Origin: Nocardia neocaledoniensis
GTDB lineage: Bacteria; Actinomycetota; Actinomycetes; Mycobacteriales; Mycobacteriaceae
NCBI RefSeq assembly: GCF_003182135.1
Contig: NZ_QGTL01000004.1
Span: 496,001-560,000 of the forward strand
Reading direction: 5' to 3'
Length of the DNA: 64,000 bases
Shown: in pieces, positions 32,572 through 41,165 of the stretch
Numbering within the stretch: position 1 is the stretch's first letter
Layout: each line of letters starts with the position of its first letter
The notes under the pieces: model-generated
The model's database searches: none
Told to the model about the DNA's origin: nothing
Seen by the model: only the letters and a program-made list of their open reading frames with translations
Position numbers and translations under genes: made by a program

Positions 32572-33333
32572 TCAGATGCGGCGCAGGCCGTTCAGAAACG
32601 GGCATCCGGCGAGGATGCGCACCGCCTTGCTCAGTGACTCGATGTCGTCGGCGGGGTTGGCGAAGGGCAGGCGCACGTCGTGGTCGCCCTCGGGGCCCTC
32701 GACGCGCAGCGTCAGGCCGTAGCGGTCGATGGCCAGCGGGTGCACCAGCCCGCCGCGCAGCCGGGTCGGCAGGTGCCGCGAGAGCTGGGCGACGATGTCG
32801 GCGTGGTCCTCGGCCATGTGCTGCAGCCAGGCGCTCTCCAGCTCGCAGAACGGGTCGGCGGTGGCCGCGCGCAGGTCGGCGTGGTCCACCGACTCGGCGC
32901 CGGAGGTGTCGGCCAGTACGGCCGAGTTCACGACCAGGCGCAGCAGAGTGACCCCGTGGCCCACGTCGAGCAGGCCGGGGTGCGGGAAGTCCTTGGCGAT
33001 CTCCACCGCGAGCGCGCGCTGGGCCTGCGCCGGGACCTGGCGCACCCAGCCGCGCAGCCACACCAGGGCCCGGACCGGCTCGCGCAGCGGCAGCGGGGCG
33101 TGGTCGGTGAGTTCGAGCACCGCCGAGGTCTCGTTGGCCGTCGCCGCCAGCGCCGCCGCGAGGGAGCCCGCGGGCACCGCGATCACCGCGTCGCCACACC
33201 GCCGCAGGTGATGCAGCGTGGTCGGCACCGGATCGATGCCGGGGAGCGCGAGCACCGCCGTCTCCGCGTGCGCGCAGGCGCTGCGCACGCGCTCGGCGGT
33301 CGTCGGCGCGAGGATCGTGGTTGGGCTCGACAT
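32572..33333 (-). CDS. Iron-regulated DUF2470-like protein (Rv3839 type)
   Basis: 253 residues from ATG 33333. The C-terminal half (CELESAWLQHMAEDHADIVA, RYGLTLRVEGPEGDHDVRLP, then FANPADDIESLSKAVRILAG) matches the DUF2470 domain seen at the end of HugZ-like haem oxygenases. The N-terminal half is a split-barrel-like region (AVIAVPAGSLAAALAA, AVLELTDHAPLPLREPVRAL). An excellent IdeR box precedes the gene. Position corresponds to Rv3839, an IdeR-regulated gene in M. tuberculosis (from memory). A role in haem or iron use under iron limitation is likely but unproven. Confidence 0.72.
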   Translation of the reverse strand: MSSPTTILAPTTAERVRSACAHAETAVLALPGIDPVPTTLHHLRRCGDAVIAVPAGSLAAALAATANETSAVLELTDHAPLPLREPVRALVWLRGWVRQVPAQAQRALAVEIAKDFPHPGLLDVGHGVTLLRLVVNSAVLADTSGAESVDHADLRAATADPFCELESAWLQHMAEDHADIVAQLSRHLPTRLRGGLVHPLAIDRYGLTLRVEGPEGDHDVRLPFANPADDIESLSKAVRILAGCPFLNGLRRI

Positions 33334-33355
33334 GACAACCTCCGCGAACTGGTGA

Positions 33356-33374
33356 TTAGGTAAACCTAAGCTAA
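33356..33374 (-). promoter_or_regulatory. IdeR iron box
   Basis: Minus-strand TTAGCTTAGGTTTACCTAA matches the IdeR consensus TTAGGTTAGGCTAACCTAA at 16 of 19 positions. It lies 22-41 bp upstream of the minus-strand gene starting at 33333, in the promoter. It is also 74 bp upstream of the divergent gene at 33448. IdeR with Fe2+ normally represses from such a site. Confidence 0.78.
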
Positions 33375-33447
33375 GTTACGGAGCCGCTTCGCGCAAGAGG
33401 TACACCCCGGCGAATCCATGCGCGAATCCGCTTCTTACGGTGGACCG

Positions 33448-33858
33448 ATGAGCCACGACGACCACGCCGAACCCGTCCTGGTCAGCCTGTCCGCCCCCGC
33501 CCGGCGCAGCCTGGTGGCGGGCCTGGTCCGGCCGGTGGGCTCCGCGCCGGAGACCGCCGAGGTCGTCGACATCGACATTCCCGACGCCGAGCTGGCCGCC
33601 TATCTGGTCCACATCGCGCACGCCGGGCACGGGTTCGTCGCGCGCACCGGCAGCGGCGCCCGCGCGGTCGCCGTCGTCGCGGGCACGGTCGCCGCGCTCT
33701 GCGGCGAGGACATCCCCACCGCGCTCACCGCGCCCGACCTCGGCTTCCTCACGGCGCTGAAGCCGCCCGCGATCGAGGCGACCAGAACCGTTCTGCTCGC
33801 CGTCGAAACCGCCGATGAGCAGGCGATCACGGCGGCGCTGCGGGTGCTCGAACCGTGA
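33448..33858 (+). CDS. Hypothetical protein divergent from the iron-regulated gene
   Basis: 136 residues from ATG 33448 (preceded by GGTGGA); the frame is open to 33418. It is a small soluble protein with strands VVDIDIPDAELAAYLVHIAH and RAVAVVAGTVAALCGEDIPT and no recognised domain. It is divergent from the IdeR-boxed gene and may share its control region. It is followed after 41 bp by pheA on the same strand. Confidence 0.5.
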   Translation: MSHDDHAEPVLVSLSAPARRSLVAGLVRPVGSAPETAEVVDIDIPDAELAAYLVHIAHAGHGFVARTGSGARAVAVVAGTVAALCGEDIPTALTAPDLGFLTALKPPAIEATRTVLLAVETADEQAITAALRVLEP

Positions 33859-33899
33859 GCTGGGCGGCCCGCCGTCAACGATCCAGCTAATCTTTCGGT

Positions 33900-34814
33900 G
33901 TGCCGCGTATAGCGTATTTCGGGCCATCGGGGACCTTCACCGAAATGGCTCTGGCGAAGTTCGAGAACTCGGGGGCCTTCGAGGGCCCGGTCGAGCGCGT
34001 CGCCGCGCCGAGTCAGGGCGCCGCGCTGGAACTGATCCGCGCCGGCGAGGTCGACGGCGCGGTGGTGCCGATCGAGAGTTCCGTCGAGGGTTCGATCCCG
34101 GCCACGCTGGATTCCCTCGCCATCGGACCCCGACTGCAGATCGTCGCCGAGACCGAGCTCGAGGTGAGCTTCACGATCGTCGCGCGGCCCGGCGTCACGC
34201 TGGACGACGTGCGCACGCTGGCGGCCTATCCGGTCGCCGCCGCCCAGGTCAGGCAGTGGGTGGCGCGGACCATGCCGGACGCGCGGCCGTATACGTCGGC
34301 GTCCAACGCGGCCGCCGCCGAGGACGTCGCCGCCGGTCTGGCCGACGCGGCCGTGTCCACCGCGCTGGCCGGTGAGCGGCTCGGCCTGGCCACACTGGCC
34401 GCCGGGGTCGCCGACCACGACCAGGCCGTCACCCGATTCGTGCTGGTGACCAAGCCCGGCGTCGCGCCGCACGCCACCGGGGCCGACCGCACCTCGGTCG
34501 TGCTCGAACTGCCCAACGAACCCGGCTCGCTGATGCGCGCGTTCGCCGAATTCGCCACGCGCGGTGTCGATCTCACCCGCATCGAATCGCGGCCGACCCG
34601 GACCTCGATGGGCACCTACCGCTTCTACCTGGACTGCGTCGGCCACATCGACGATCCGGCGGTCGCGGAAACACTGAAGGCTCTGCACCGCACGGCCCGG
34701 ATCCGGTTCCTCGGTTCCTGGCCCGCGTATTCGGCAGTCGGAACGCCGCCCCCGTCGGACGAACCTGCCGCAGAATGGTTGACGCAATTGCGAAAGGGGG
34801 TCGCTGACCTATGA
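33900..34814 (+). CDS. pheA: Prephenate dehydratase
   Basis: 304 residues from GTG 33900. The catalytic PDT domain (RIAYFGPSGTFTEMALAKF, VDGAVVPIESSVEGSIPATL, with DHDQAVTRFVLVTK near residue 180 carrying the catalytic TRF) is followed by a regulatory ACT domain (RTSVVLELPNEPGSLMRAFA) with the ESRP phenylalanine-binding motif. It converts prephenate to phenylpyruvate in phenylalanine synthesis and is feedback-inhibited through the ACT domain. It overlaps the phosphatase gene by 4 nt, the same order as Rv3838c-Rv3837c. Confidence 0.95.
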   Translation: MPRIAYFGPSGTFTEMALAKFENSGAFEGPVERVAAPSQGAALELIRAGEVDGAVVPIESSVEGSIPATLDSLAIGPRLQIVAETELEVSFTIVARPGVTLDDVRTLAAYPVAAAQVRQWVARTMPDARPYTSASNAAAAEDVAAGLADAAVSTALAGERLGLATLAAGVADHDQAVTRFVLVTKPGVAPHATGADRTSVVLELPNEPGSLMRAFAEFATRGVDLTRIESRPTRTSMGTYRFYLDCVGHIDDPAVAETLKALHRTARIRFLGSWPAYSAVGTPPPSDEPAAEWLTQLRKGVADL

Positions 34815-35479
34815 ATACACGCGCGAAGCTGGTGTTGGTGCGGCACGGCGAGACCGAGGGCAACGTCGCGAAACTGCTCGACACCAGGGTGCCCGGGCTC
34901 CCGCTGACCGAACGTGGCGTGGCACAGGCGAAAGCGTTCGGCGCCGGACTCGTGCGCCCGCCGCAGGTGCTGGTCTCCTCGGAAGCGCTGCGCGCCAAGC
35001 AGACCGCGGGCTACATCGAGGCCGCCACCGGTTCGCCCGTACACGTGCTCGACGGCCTGTTCGAGGTGCAGGTCGGCGACCTGCACGGCCGCTTCGACCC
35101 GGCCGCCCACGAGTTCTTCCAGCAGATCTATCGCGGCTGGCACCACGGTGAACTGCACCTGCGCGCCCCCGGCGGTGAGTCGGGCAGCGAGGTGCTCGAC
35201 CGGATCGTGCCCGTGCTCGAAGGACTGCGCACCGAGTTCCTGACCGACGACGCCGACGGCGACGTGCTCGTCGTGAACCACGGCGCCGCCATGCGTCTGG
35301 TCGCGATGACGCTGGCCGGGGTGGCCCCGCCGTTCACGACGAACAACCATCTCGACAACACCGAGACCATCGAACTGCTGCCCACCGAGAACGGCGGCTG
35401 GGAATGCCTGCGCTGGGGCAGGTTCACGCCACCGTTCTCGGTCGACGCCGAGCCGACCCCCGACGACCCGATGGGCTGA
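34811..35479 (+). CDS. Histidine phosphatase family protein (Rv3837c type)
   Basis: 222 residues from ATG 34811, overlapping pheA (ATGA). The catalytic motif LVLVRHGETEGNVAKLLDTR is at the N-terminus and the second His in VLVVNHGAAMRLVAMTLAGV near residue 157. It belongs to the phosphoglycerate mutase-like phosphatases. Translational coupling to pheA suggests a biosynthetic or repair role linked to aromatic amino acids, but the substrate is unknown. Its stop is only 5 bp from the end of the convergent espG-like gene. Confidence 0.83.
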   Translation: MNTRAKLVLVRHGETEGNVAKLLDTRVPGLPLTERGVAQAKAFGAGLVRPPQVLVSSEALRAKQTAGYIEAATGSPVHVLDGLFEVQVGDLHGRFDPAAHEFFQQIYRGWHHGELHLRAPGGESGSEVLDRIVPVLEGLRTEFLTDDADGDVLVVNHGAAMRLVAMTLAGVAPPFTTNNHLDNTETIELLPTENGGWECLRWGRFTPPFSVDAEPTPDDPMG

Positions 35480-35484
35480 GCCGG

Positions 35485-36321
35485 CTAGCCCCGGGTCTCG
35501 GCGTTCCCGATCGGGAACTCCTCGCGCACCGGCAGCGACTCGATGAGATCGGCGACCGCGGTGCGCAGCCGCGCGTTGGTGCCGGTGGCGATGGACGACC
35601 ACTTCACGCCGTCGTCGGCCACGCTGGCGGTGATGATGAATCTGCCCGCGCGCGTGTTGAATACGGCGATGTGGTTGTCCTGGATGTCGCGGGTGCCGTC
35701 ACCGTAGGCCACGCCCACGATCTCGGCGTAGGAGTGGATCTCCACCAGGGCCGAGGCGAGCGTCTGCGCGTCGGTGGCCGGCTTGCCGATCTTGGCCAGC
35801 CGCTCGGCGGTGGCCGCGACGTCGCCGGTGTCGCCGAAGATCGGCGCCAGCTCCTCGGTGGGCGCGTTCATCCCGTAGAGCTCGAGCGCCTCGGACTGGC
35901 CGAGGGCGTGCAGGACCGCGCCGGGCAGGTCGAGCCCGGCGTCGTCGATGACGTAGGACTCCGGCCCGCGCAGGGCGACGACCGCGCGGTCGTCACCCTG
36001 CGCCAGACAGAACCGATTCACGTGGCCCTGGACCACCCACCGCAGCGCGATGATCCATTGCGGCCGGTAGAGCACCCGCAGGCGCTCGGCCAGCTCCGGC
36101 TGCACCACGTCACCGAACAGCAGTTCGCGTTCGGTGAGCGCGGCTTCGGCCACCTTCATCGCGGCGTCGTGTTCCGCGACGTTGTCGTAGCGGCCCATGG
36201 CGTCGAGCACCACGGGCATCTCGTCGAATTGCAGCGTTTCGAGGAGGAATTGCATGTCGTCGAGCGAAAGCACGACGGCATCCAGCAACGACCCCCCACT
36301 GCCCCCGCCGAGCACCGTCAC
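35485..36321 (-). CDS. espG: ESX secretion-associated protein EspG
   Basis: 278 residues from GTG 36321, overlapping the PPE stop (GTGA). The EspG pattern is clear: VVLSLDDMQFLLETLQFDEM, LRVLYRPQWIIALRWVVQGH, VNRFCLAQGDDRAVVALRGP, AEIVGVAYGDGTRDIQDNHI and VFNTRAGRFIITASVADDGV. EspG is the cytosolic chaperone that binds the tip of the PPE protein of a PE/PPE pair and keeps it competent for type VII secretion. It is translationally coupled to the PPE gene, so it should be the dedicated chaperone of this pair. Confidence 0.87.
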   Translation of the reverse strand: MTVLGGGSGGSLLDAVVLSLDDMQFLLETLQFDEMPVVLDAMGRYDNVAEHDAAMKVAEAALTERELLFGDVVQPELAERLRVLYRPQWIIALRWVVQGHVNRFCLAQGDDRAVVALRGPESYVIDDAGLDLPGAVLHALGQSEALELYGMNAPTEELAPIFGDTGDVAATAERLAKIGKPATDAQTLASALVEIHSYAEIVGVAYGDGTRDIQDNHIAVFNTRAGRFIITASVADDGVKWSSIATGTNARLRTAVADLIESLPVREEFPIGNAETRG

Positions 36322-37445
36322 CTGGCGTTTCCGGCGAGGTCGGCGCCGATCACACCTTCTGCCGTGTAGCGGCCGTCGGTGAACGCCTCGTCCGAGCGGC
36401 CGTAGTCGACGGCGTCGTGCTCGTCGTCTTCCTCGCCCTTGGCCCGGTTGCCGAGCAACGGGTTGGCGCCCGCGCTGGTGTTGCGGACCGGCGCGGCGTC
36501 GGTGCGGACCACCGACTCGACGACCGGCGCCGAGGCGCCCGCGTTCGCGGCGGGCGCGCCCCAGCCCTCGGGCAGCTTCAGCTGACCCGCGTTGAGCGAG
36601 ACGCTGCCGAGGCCGGCCGACGTGGTCGCCACGCCCGCGGCGCCGACCGCGCCCATGGTGGCCATGGCGGGCACCGCCGCCGTGGTCGCGGGGACGGTCG
36701 AGGCGGTGGCCGCCGAGATCGCCGAGGCGCCGATGTTGCCCACGGTGCTCACACCGCTGGTGAGGACGCCGCCGGCGACGTTGGCGGCCTGGGTGGCCGC
36801 GCTGACGACACCCGGGTTGGAGACCAGCGCCTGCGCCGCGGCGACCGCCGTCGTCAGCGGGTCGCCACCGAAGTCGCCCTCCGCTGCCGTGGCCGTGCCC
36901 GCGCCGCTGGCGATGGTCGGCGGCATGGAGAACTCGCCGGGCGTGGTGACGGTGGCGGTGGTGGCCGCCTCGTAGGTCTCCATCACCAGCGCGGCGCGGA
37001 TGTCCATCGCGTGCCGGGCGACCTCGGCCGCCTCGAACGCGCCGGACACGACGCCGGGCGGGTTGGCCGACGCGGCGACGGCGGTGTTGGTCGCGGCGAT
37101 CTCGGGCAGGCTCGGCATCGCGAGCGAGGCCACGGTGTAGGCGGTCGCGTTGGCGGTGGCCTTGGCGCTCATGACACCGGCCATGATGCCCTGCTGTCCG
37201 GCCCACGCGCCGAACGGCGCGAGCTTGGCCAGCACGGCGAGACCGTTGACACCCTGCAGGCCGACCCCCACCTCGGCGATGACACGGGTGATGGTGAACG
37301 CGGCGTCGCCCCACGCCGCCGCGAGCGTGCCCCACGAGGTGGCGGCGGCACTGATCGGAATCGCGTGCGCGCCTGCGTTGAGCGTGGTGGAGTTGACCTC
37401 CGCCATGCGCGGCAGCCAGAAGACGCCGGTGATCCCTGCGGTCAT
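36318..37445 (-). CDS. PPE-domain protein
   Basis: 375 residues from ATG 37445. The N-terminal PPE-like helical domain opens FWLPRMAEVNSTTLNAGAHA, with a W-G motif in ATSWGTLAAAWGDAA and paired helices to about residue 170. An Ala/Thr/Gly-rich low-complexity region (200-290) follows. The segment LKLPEGWGAPAANAGAS resembles the C-terminal motif of SVP-type PPE proteins. An acidic tail ends the protein. PPE proteins form a heterodimer with a PE partner and leave the cell through an ESX system. PE lies 46 bp upstream, and EspG is coupled downstream. Confidence 0.82.
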   Translation of the reverse strand: MTAGITGVFWLPRMAEVNSTTLNAGAHAIPISAAATSWGTLAAAWGDAAFTITRVIAEVGVGLQGVNGLAVLAKLAPFGAWAGQQGIMAGVMSAKATANATAYTVASLAMPSLPEIAATNTAVAASANPPGVVSGAFEAAEVARHAMDIRAALVMETYEAATTATVTTPGEFSMPPTIASGAGTATAAEGDFGGDPLTTAVAAAQALVSNPGVVSAATQAANVAGGVLTSGVSTVGNIGASAISAATASTVPATTAAVPAMATMGAVGAAGVATTSAGLGSVSLNAGQLKLPEGWGAPAANAGASAPVVESVVRTDAAPVRNTSAGANPLLGNRAKGEEDDEHDAVDYGRSDEAFTDGRYTAEGVIGADLAGNAR

Positions 37446-37491
37446 GCTTGTTTCTCCCCTGAATGAGTGATCGTCGACGGATCGGGTACAG

Positions 37492-37803
37492 CTACACCTG
37501 GATGGCGGAGATGCCCGCCGCGCGAGCGATGTCTTCGCCGATGTTCGTGGCGAGCTGCGACCGCAATGTCGCCGCCGCGTGATGCAGTTCGAGGATGGCC
37601 TGGGCGACCGCGCTGTCGTGCGTGGCGGCGGCCCGGTTGAAGTGCCCGGCCGCGAGCAGGGAGACCTCTTCGGCGCCGGAGGGCAGCACGTGGGTGGTCG
37701 GCCCGGCCAGGCCCGCGGCGACCGCGAGTCGCTCGGCGAGCAGATCCAGCTCCGCGGATGCGGCGAGGACGATTTCAGGCGTGATGAGGACGTGTCCGAC
37801 CAT
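37492..37803 (-). CDS. PE-family protein
   Basis: 103 residues, starting MVGHVLITPEIVLAASAELD. This is a two-helix bundle of the PE type (helix 1 to about residue 33; helix 2 from LLAAGHFNRAAATHDSAVAQ onward). It lacks the Pro-Glu pair at the usual spot in classical form (ITPEIV is the equivalent). The C-terminal region (HHAAATLRSQLATNIGEDIA) does not show an obvious Y-x-x-x-D/E secretion signal. Its place directly before PPE and EspG supports the assignment. It probably dimerises with the PPE protein. Confidence 0.75.
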   Translation of the reverse strand: MVGHVLITPEIVLAASAELDLLAERLAVAAGLAGPTTHVLPSGAEEVSLLAAGHFNRAAATHDSAVAQAILELHHAAATLRSQLATNIGEDIARAAGISAIQV

Positions 37804-37912
37804 TACCCGACTCCTTCTGGTGGCGACTATCGGGAACCACGAGAATTCCCCCTACGAGTGATAGGACGCGAGAGCGGGTCGTTCGGTTCCATCGATTCCC
37901 CACCCAATTTCG

Positions 37913-38269
37913 CTAGCCCCATCCCAGCTCATGCAACCGGTCGTCGTCAATCCCGAAATAGTGTGCGATTTCATGGATCACGGTGATCGCTACCTCCTCG
38001 ACCACCTCGTCGTCCGAGCTGCAGATGTCGAGAATAGCCTCTCGATAGATGGTCACGGTATCCGGCAGCGATCCCGCGTAGTAGCTGTCGCGCTCGGTGA
38101 GGGCGATCCCGTGGTAGAGCCCGAGCAGCGAGGGCTCCTCCTCGTTTCTGGCCTCGACCAGCACCACCACGTTGTCGATCGCCCCGCTGAGCTCGGGCGG
38201 GATCAGGTCGAGCGCGTCGCCGACCAGCTCCTCGAACCGCTCCGGCGACATCCGCTCCGGCGCGGTCAC
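37913..38269 (-). CDS. Small zinc metallopeptidase (DUF1025/Rv3836 type)
   Basis: 118 residues. The zinc-binding motif HEIAHYFGIDD is at about residues 98-108, after VTIYREAILDICSSDDEVVE. This matches the minimal metallopeptidase family (MPN0/DUF1025-like) with an HExxH plus downstream Asp. Substrates are unknown. The C-terminus DRLHELGWG is typical. It overlaps the septum-protein stop by 4 bp (ATGA), so the pair is coupled, as in the mycobacterial Rv3836-Rv3835 arrangement (from memory). Confidence 0.85.
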   Translation of the reverse strand: MTAPERMSPERFEELVGDALDLIPPELSGAIDNVVVLVEARNEEEPSLLGLYHGIALTERDSYYAGSLPDTVTIYREAILDICSSDDEVVEEVAITVIHEIAHYFGIDDDRLHELGWG

Positions 38270-39336
38270 CGCGGCTGGGGCTGCGGGGGCAGCGGCGCGG
38301 CGCCGGGCAGCGGCGCCGGGGTGGAGCGGCCGGTGTTCGGCGGCGGCACCGGGGCTTGACCGTCGATCAGGATCTCGCCGCGCGCCGAACCGACGATCGG
38401 CGCGAAACCCTCACGGTCGGCGCCCTTTCCGAGCCAGCAGTCCAGTTTCTTGCTGCCCGCGAGCCAACTGGTCGGTTCCAGATAATCGAAGAACAGCGTC
38501 AGCGTCTTGTTCCTGATGGCGTCGGGACTGCCGAGGTACTCGGTCGAGAGCCGGTTGCACTCGCCCTCGACGAACTTGTCCTGATCGGGCTCCGAGGGCG
38601 GGCCGCCGGTGAAGTGCGCCCCCAGATCGACCGTGCCGACGATCTCGACCGCGTGCGGCTGCGCGCAGTCGACCGGGTCGGTCGGCAGGTTCTGGTTGAT
38701 ACCGAGGCAGGTGCCGACGGCGTGGATCTTCGACTGGTCCTGCTCGACGATGCTGCCGGTCGCCGCCGGACTCGACGAGGTGGCCGCCACCTGCAGGCCG
38801 CAGCGCAGCGTCCGGTCGCCGTGCTGCCAGCCCGCCGGGCTCGGCGACATCACGTTGACCATGTACTTGCCGCGCGGGTCGAACCGGCCGCCCAGGTAGC
38901 GCTGCACCGCGGGCACGCAGTGCTCGTCCCTGAGCTCGGTCATCCGCAGCGAATCCGGATGCCGGGTCCCGCCGCTGAACTCGCGGCCGGGGTAGGCGCT
39001 GAGGTCGACCACCCCGGCCACCTCGAACAGGTGCTTGTCCCCGCAGTTGACCTTCACCAGGTCGCTGCGGTCGGCCTTGGTCCAGCTCAGGCAGTCGCCC
39101 TCGTTCGCGCTGCTGAACTCCTTGTCGCGGACCACCGGCTCCGCACCGGGCTGGTGCGCCTCGACCTTGTCGGTGTCGAAGCCGGTGACCGTCATCGTGA
39201 CCAGCGCCGCGATCACGGCGCCGAGCGCGCCGATCAGCAGCCCCCACCGCAGCTTGCGCGCGGAAAGATGGAGCGAACTGGCGCCGCCGCTGGGCGCCGC
39301 GGATCCCGGTGCTTGGTCACTCTGCTGTTCAGACAT
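38266..39336 (-). CDS. Septum formation family membrane protein (Rv3835 type)
   Basis: 356 residues. A short cytoplasmic N-terminus is followed by one transmembrane helix (about residues 32-52, LLIGALGAVIAALVTMTVTG). The long extracellular part has evenly spaced cysteines (GDCLSW, VNCGDKH, EHCVPA, RCGLQV, GTCLGI, VDCAQPH, GECNRL, LDCWLG) that would form four disulphides in two repeats. This matches the actinobacterial septum-formation domain. Its molecular function is not known; the name comes from family annotation. The C-terminus is Pro-rich. It lies upstream of, and overlapping, the metallopeptidase gene. Confidence 0.75.
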   Translation of the reverse strand: MSEQQSDQAPGSAAPSGGASSLHLSARKLRWGLLIGALGAVIAALVTMTVTGFDTDKVEAHQPGAEPVVRDKEFSSANEGDCLSWTKADRSDLVKVNCGDKHLFEVAGVVDLSAYPGREFSGGTRHPDSLRMTELRDEHCVPAVQRYLGGRFDPRGKYMVNVMSPSPAGWQHGDRTLRCGLQVAATSSSPAATGSIVEQDQSKIHAVGTCLGINQNLPTDPVDCAQPHAVEIVGTVDLGAHFTGGPPSEPDQDKFVEGECNRLSTEYLGSPDAIRNKTLTLFFDYLEPTSWLAGSKKLDCWLGKGADREGFAPIVGSARGEILIDGQAPVPPPNTGRSTPAPLPGAAPLPPQPQPR

Positions 39337-39387
39337 CGCGGTCCATCATGGCAGCGTGGTCGCGGCTGTGCCACGACCTTCCCGGAC

Positions 39388-41085
39388 TCAGCCGCGCAGC
39401 GCCGAGGCGAAGATGCCGGGCAGACGGGTCGGCTTGCCGTCGCCGTAGAACCCGGTGAGCTTGCGGCCGGTGCCCGTGCCCGTCTTGTTGGTGACGAACC
39501 ACGGCGGCTTCGGGCTCAGCGTGAACTCGCCGCGCAGCAGCGCGCGCGGGGCGGGCCGGAACGGGCCGCGGACCACGGTGCGCTCGACGTCGTCGAGCAG
39601 GAAGGCGTTGTGCACCACGCCGATTCCGCTCTGGATGTCGTCGAGGGTGTGGCCGGGGAAGGCGCCCCAGCTCGCGCGCGGGGTGAGGAAGGCGAGGCCG
39701 GTCCACGCGTTGACCGCGACGGTGCCGTAGCGCAGGTTTTCGACAGCGGTGTCGAGCTGCGCGCCGAGCTCCTTGACGGTCGCCGGGTCGACGATGATGT
39801 TCGCGCCGAGCGTGCCCATCAATTCGTCGTTGGCGAAGTCGACGGCGTTGCGCAGGAAATCGGCGCCGGTGCCGGGCAGCGAGACGACGCCGAGCACGGG
39901 GGAGAAGTACTCGGTGCGCAGCAGCGGGGTGTCGCCCGCGGGCAGGTCTTCCACCAAAACGCGGCCGTTGGCGCGGGCCGAACCGGGGTAGGACTCGAGC
40001 GCACCGGCGACGCGGCCGTCGCTGCCGGGGTAATAGGCCGGACGCGCGGGCGCGCGGTCGATCGCGGCGCGCAGCTCGGTGAGGAACTGCTCGCGCAGCG
40101 GCCAGTCGGCACTGACGACGACGGTCTGCGCGGCGACGCAGTTGTAGCCGCCGTTGTGCAGGCGCTGGGTCGCCACGTGCTCGGCCTGGAACTTCAGGTC
40201 GGCCGCCGACCAGTCACCCGGCACCACGATGCACGGCGCGACGCCGCCGAGCTCGCTGGTGATCGGCTTGGCCAGGGCGGGCGTTCCGGTCTTCTTCCGC
40301 TCGGCGCCCTCGGCGCCCGCGCCCCACACGATCGCGTCGTGGGTTGGCGCGCCGCCGGTCATGTGCACGTGCGCGACCTGCGGGTGATTCACCAGGTAGC
40401 CGCCCTCCGGCGCGCCGCCGGTAAGGATGCGGACCACGCCGAGCTCGATGAACGGCGCGAAGATCGCCCGGAACACCGGCAGCAGCGGGTCGGTGATCGG
40501 GTTGAGCTTGAGCGCGACCACCCGGTTGTTGGCGTAGAGCTCGTAGAGGGTGTCCAGCGGGGCGATCGACATGATGTTGCCCGCGCCGAGCACCGCGCCG
40601 ACGCCGCCGGTCGCGGCCGGATCGAGCTGGGCGAGCCCGGCCTTGCGGCGGGCGGTCGCCGCGTCGACGCCGGGACGCAGCCACACCTCGGCGCTGAATC
40701 CGCTGAGCAGCAGCTTGTCGTAGAAGCCGTGCGGCAGCGCGGGGACCGACACCCGGCCACCGGGCGCGGTGCCGAGCTCGACCCCGTCGAGCGGGCTGGC
40801 GCCGCGTTCGAGCGCGCCGAGCGATTCGGCCAGCGCCTGCGCGCCTGCCAGCATCGTCATCGGGCCCGACATCCACTCCTCGCCCACCAGCGGGCTGTCG
40901 GCGTCGAGCTGCTTGATGGTGCGCGCCGCGGAGACCCAGGCCTCGGCGTCGCGGGCGGTCAGCGCGTGCAGTTCCTCGAGCAGTTCGCGGCGGCGGCGCA
41001 GGCCCGTCGCGGCCCAGGTCTTCTCCCCCTGTGTGAGATCGGCAAGTGCGTTGTCGATGACGGCGGCGTCGAAAGTAGTACTCAC
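39388..41085 (-). CDS. Aldehyde dehydrogenase family protein
   Basis: 565 residues, slightly longer than typical ALDHs. The NAD-binding and catalytic regions are recognisable: GAVLGAGNIMSIAPLDTLYE, VVALKLNPITDPLLPVF, ITSELGGVAPCIVVPGDWSA with the general-base Glu, and HNGGYNCVAAQTVVVSADWP with the catalytic Cys. The segment GYLVNHPQVAHVHMTGG is also ALDH-like. The divergence from standard motifs suggests an unusual aldehyde or a CoA-type substrate; I cannot tell which. It is divergent from serS with about 80 bp between them. Confidence 0.8.
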   Translation of the reverse strand: MSTTFDAAVIDNALADLTQGEKTWAATGLRRRRELLEELHALTARDAEAWVSAARTIKQLDADSPLVGEEWMSGPMTMLAGAQALAESLGALERGASPLDGVELGTAPGGRVSVPALPHGFYDKLLLSGFSAEVWLRPGVDAATARRKAGLAQLDPAATGGVGAVLGAGNIMSIAPLDTLYELYANNRVVALKLNPITDPLLPVFRAIFAPFIELGVVRILTGGAPEGGYLVNHPQVAHVHMTGGAPTHDAIVWGAGAEGAERKKTGTPALAKPITSELGGVAPCIVVPGDWSAADLKFQAEHVATQRLHNGGYNCVAAQTVVVSADWPLREQFLTELRAAIDRAPARPAYYPGSDGRVAGALESYPGSARANGRVLVEDLPAGDTPLLRTEYFSPVLGVVSLPGTGADFLRNAVDFANDELMGTLGANIIVDPATVKELGAQLDTAVENLRYGTVAVNAWTGLAFLTPRASWGAFPGHTLDDIQSGIGVVHNAFLLDDVERTVVRGPFRPAPRALLRGEFTLSPKPPWFVTNKTGTGTGRKLTGFYGDGKPTRLPGIFASALRG

Positions 41086-41165
41086 ACCGCAACTATGCTC
41101 CTGCCGCGGCGTCGAGGGATAGGCCGCGTGATTAAGAGTTGCGTAAACTACTAGGCTGTTTTCTC

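Noticed and set aside
31703..33199. A 498-codon minus-strand frame across the CPBP and DUF2470-like genes
   Set aside because: It is out of frame with both real genes, bridges their intergenic gap and is Arg/Gly/Pro low complexity.
38356..41154. A 930-codon plus-strand frame across the septum protein and aldehyde dehydrogenase genes
   Set aside because: It spans two real minus-strand genes and the gap between them and has low-complexity Arg/Asp/Gly translation.
41086..41165. Possible T-box leader before serS
   Set aside because: Only about 80 bp are available and no T-box bulge or specifier loop is seen; T-boxes are also rare before actinobacterial serS.
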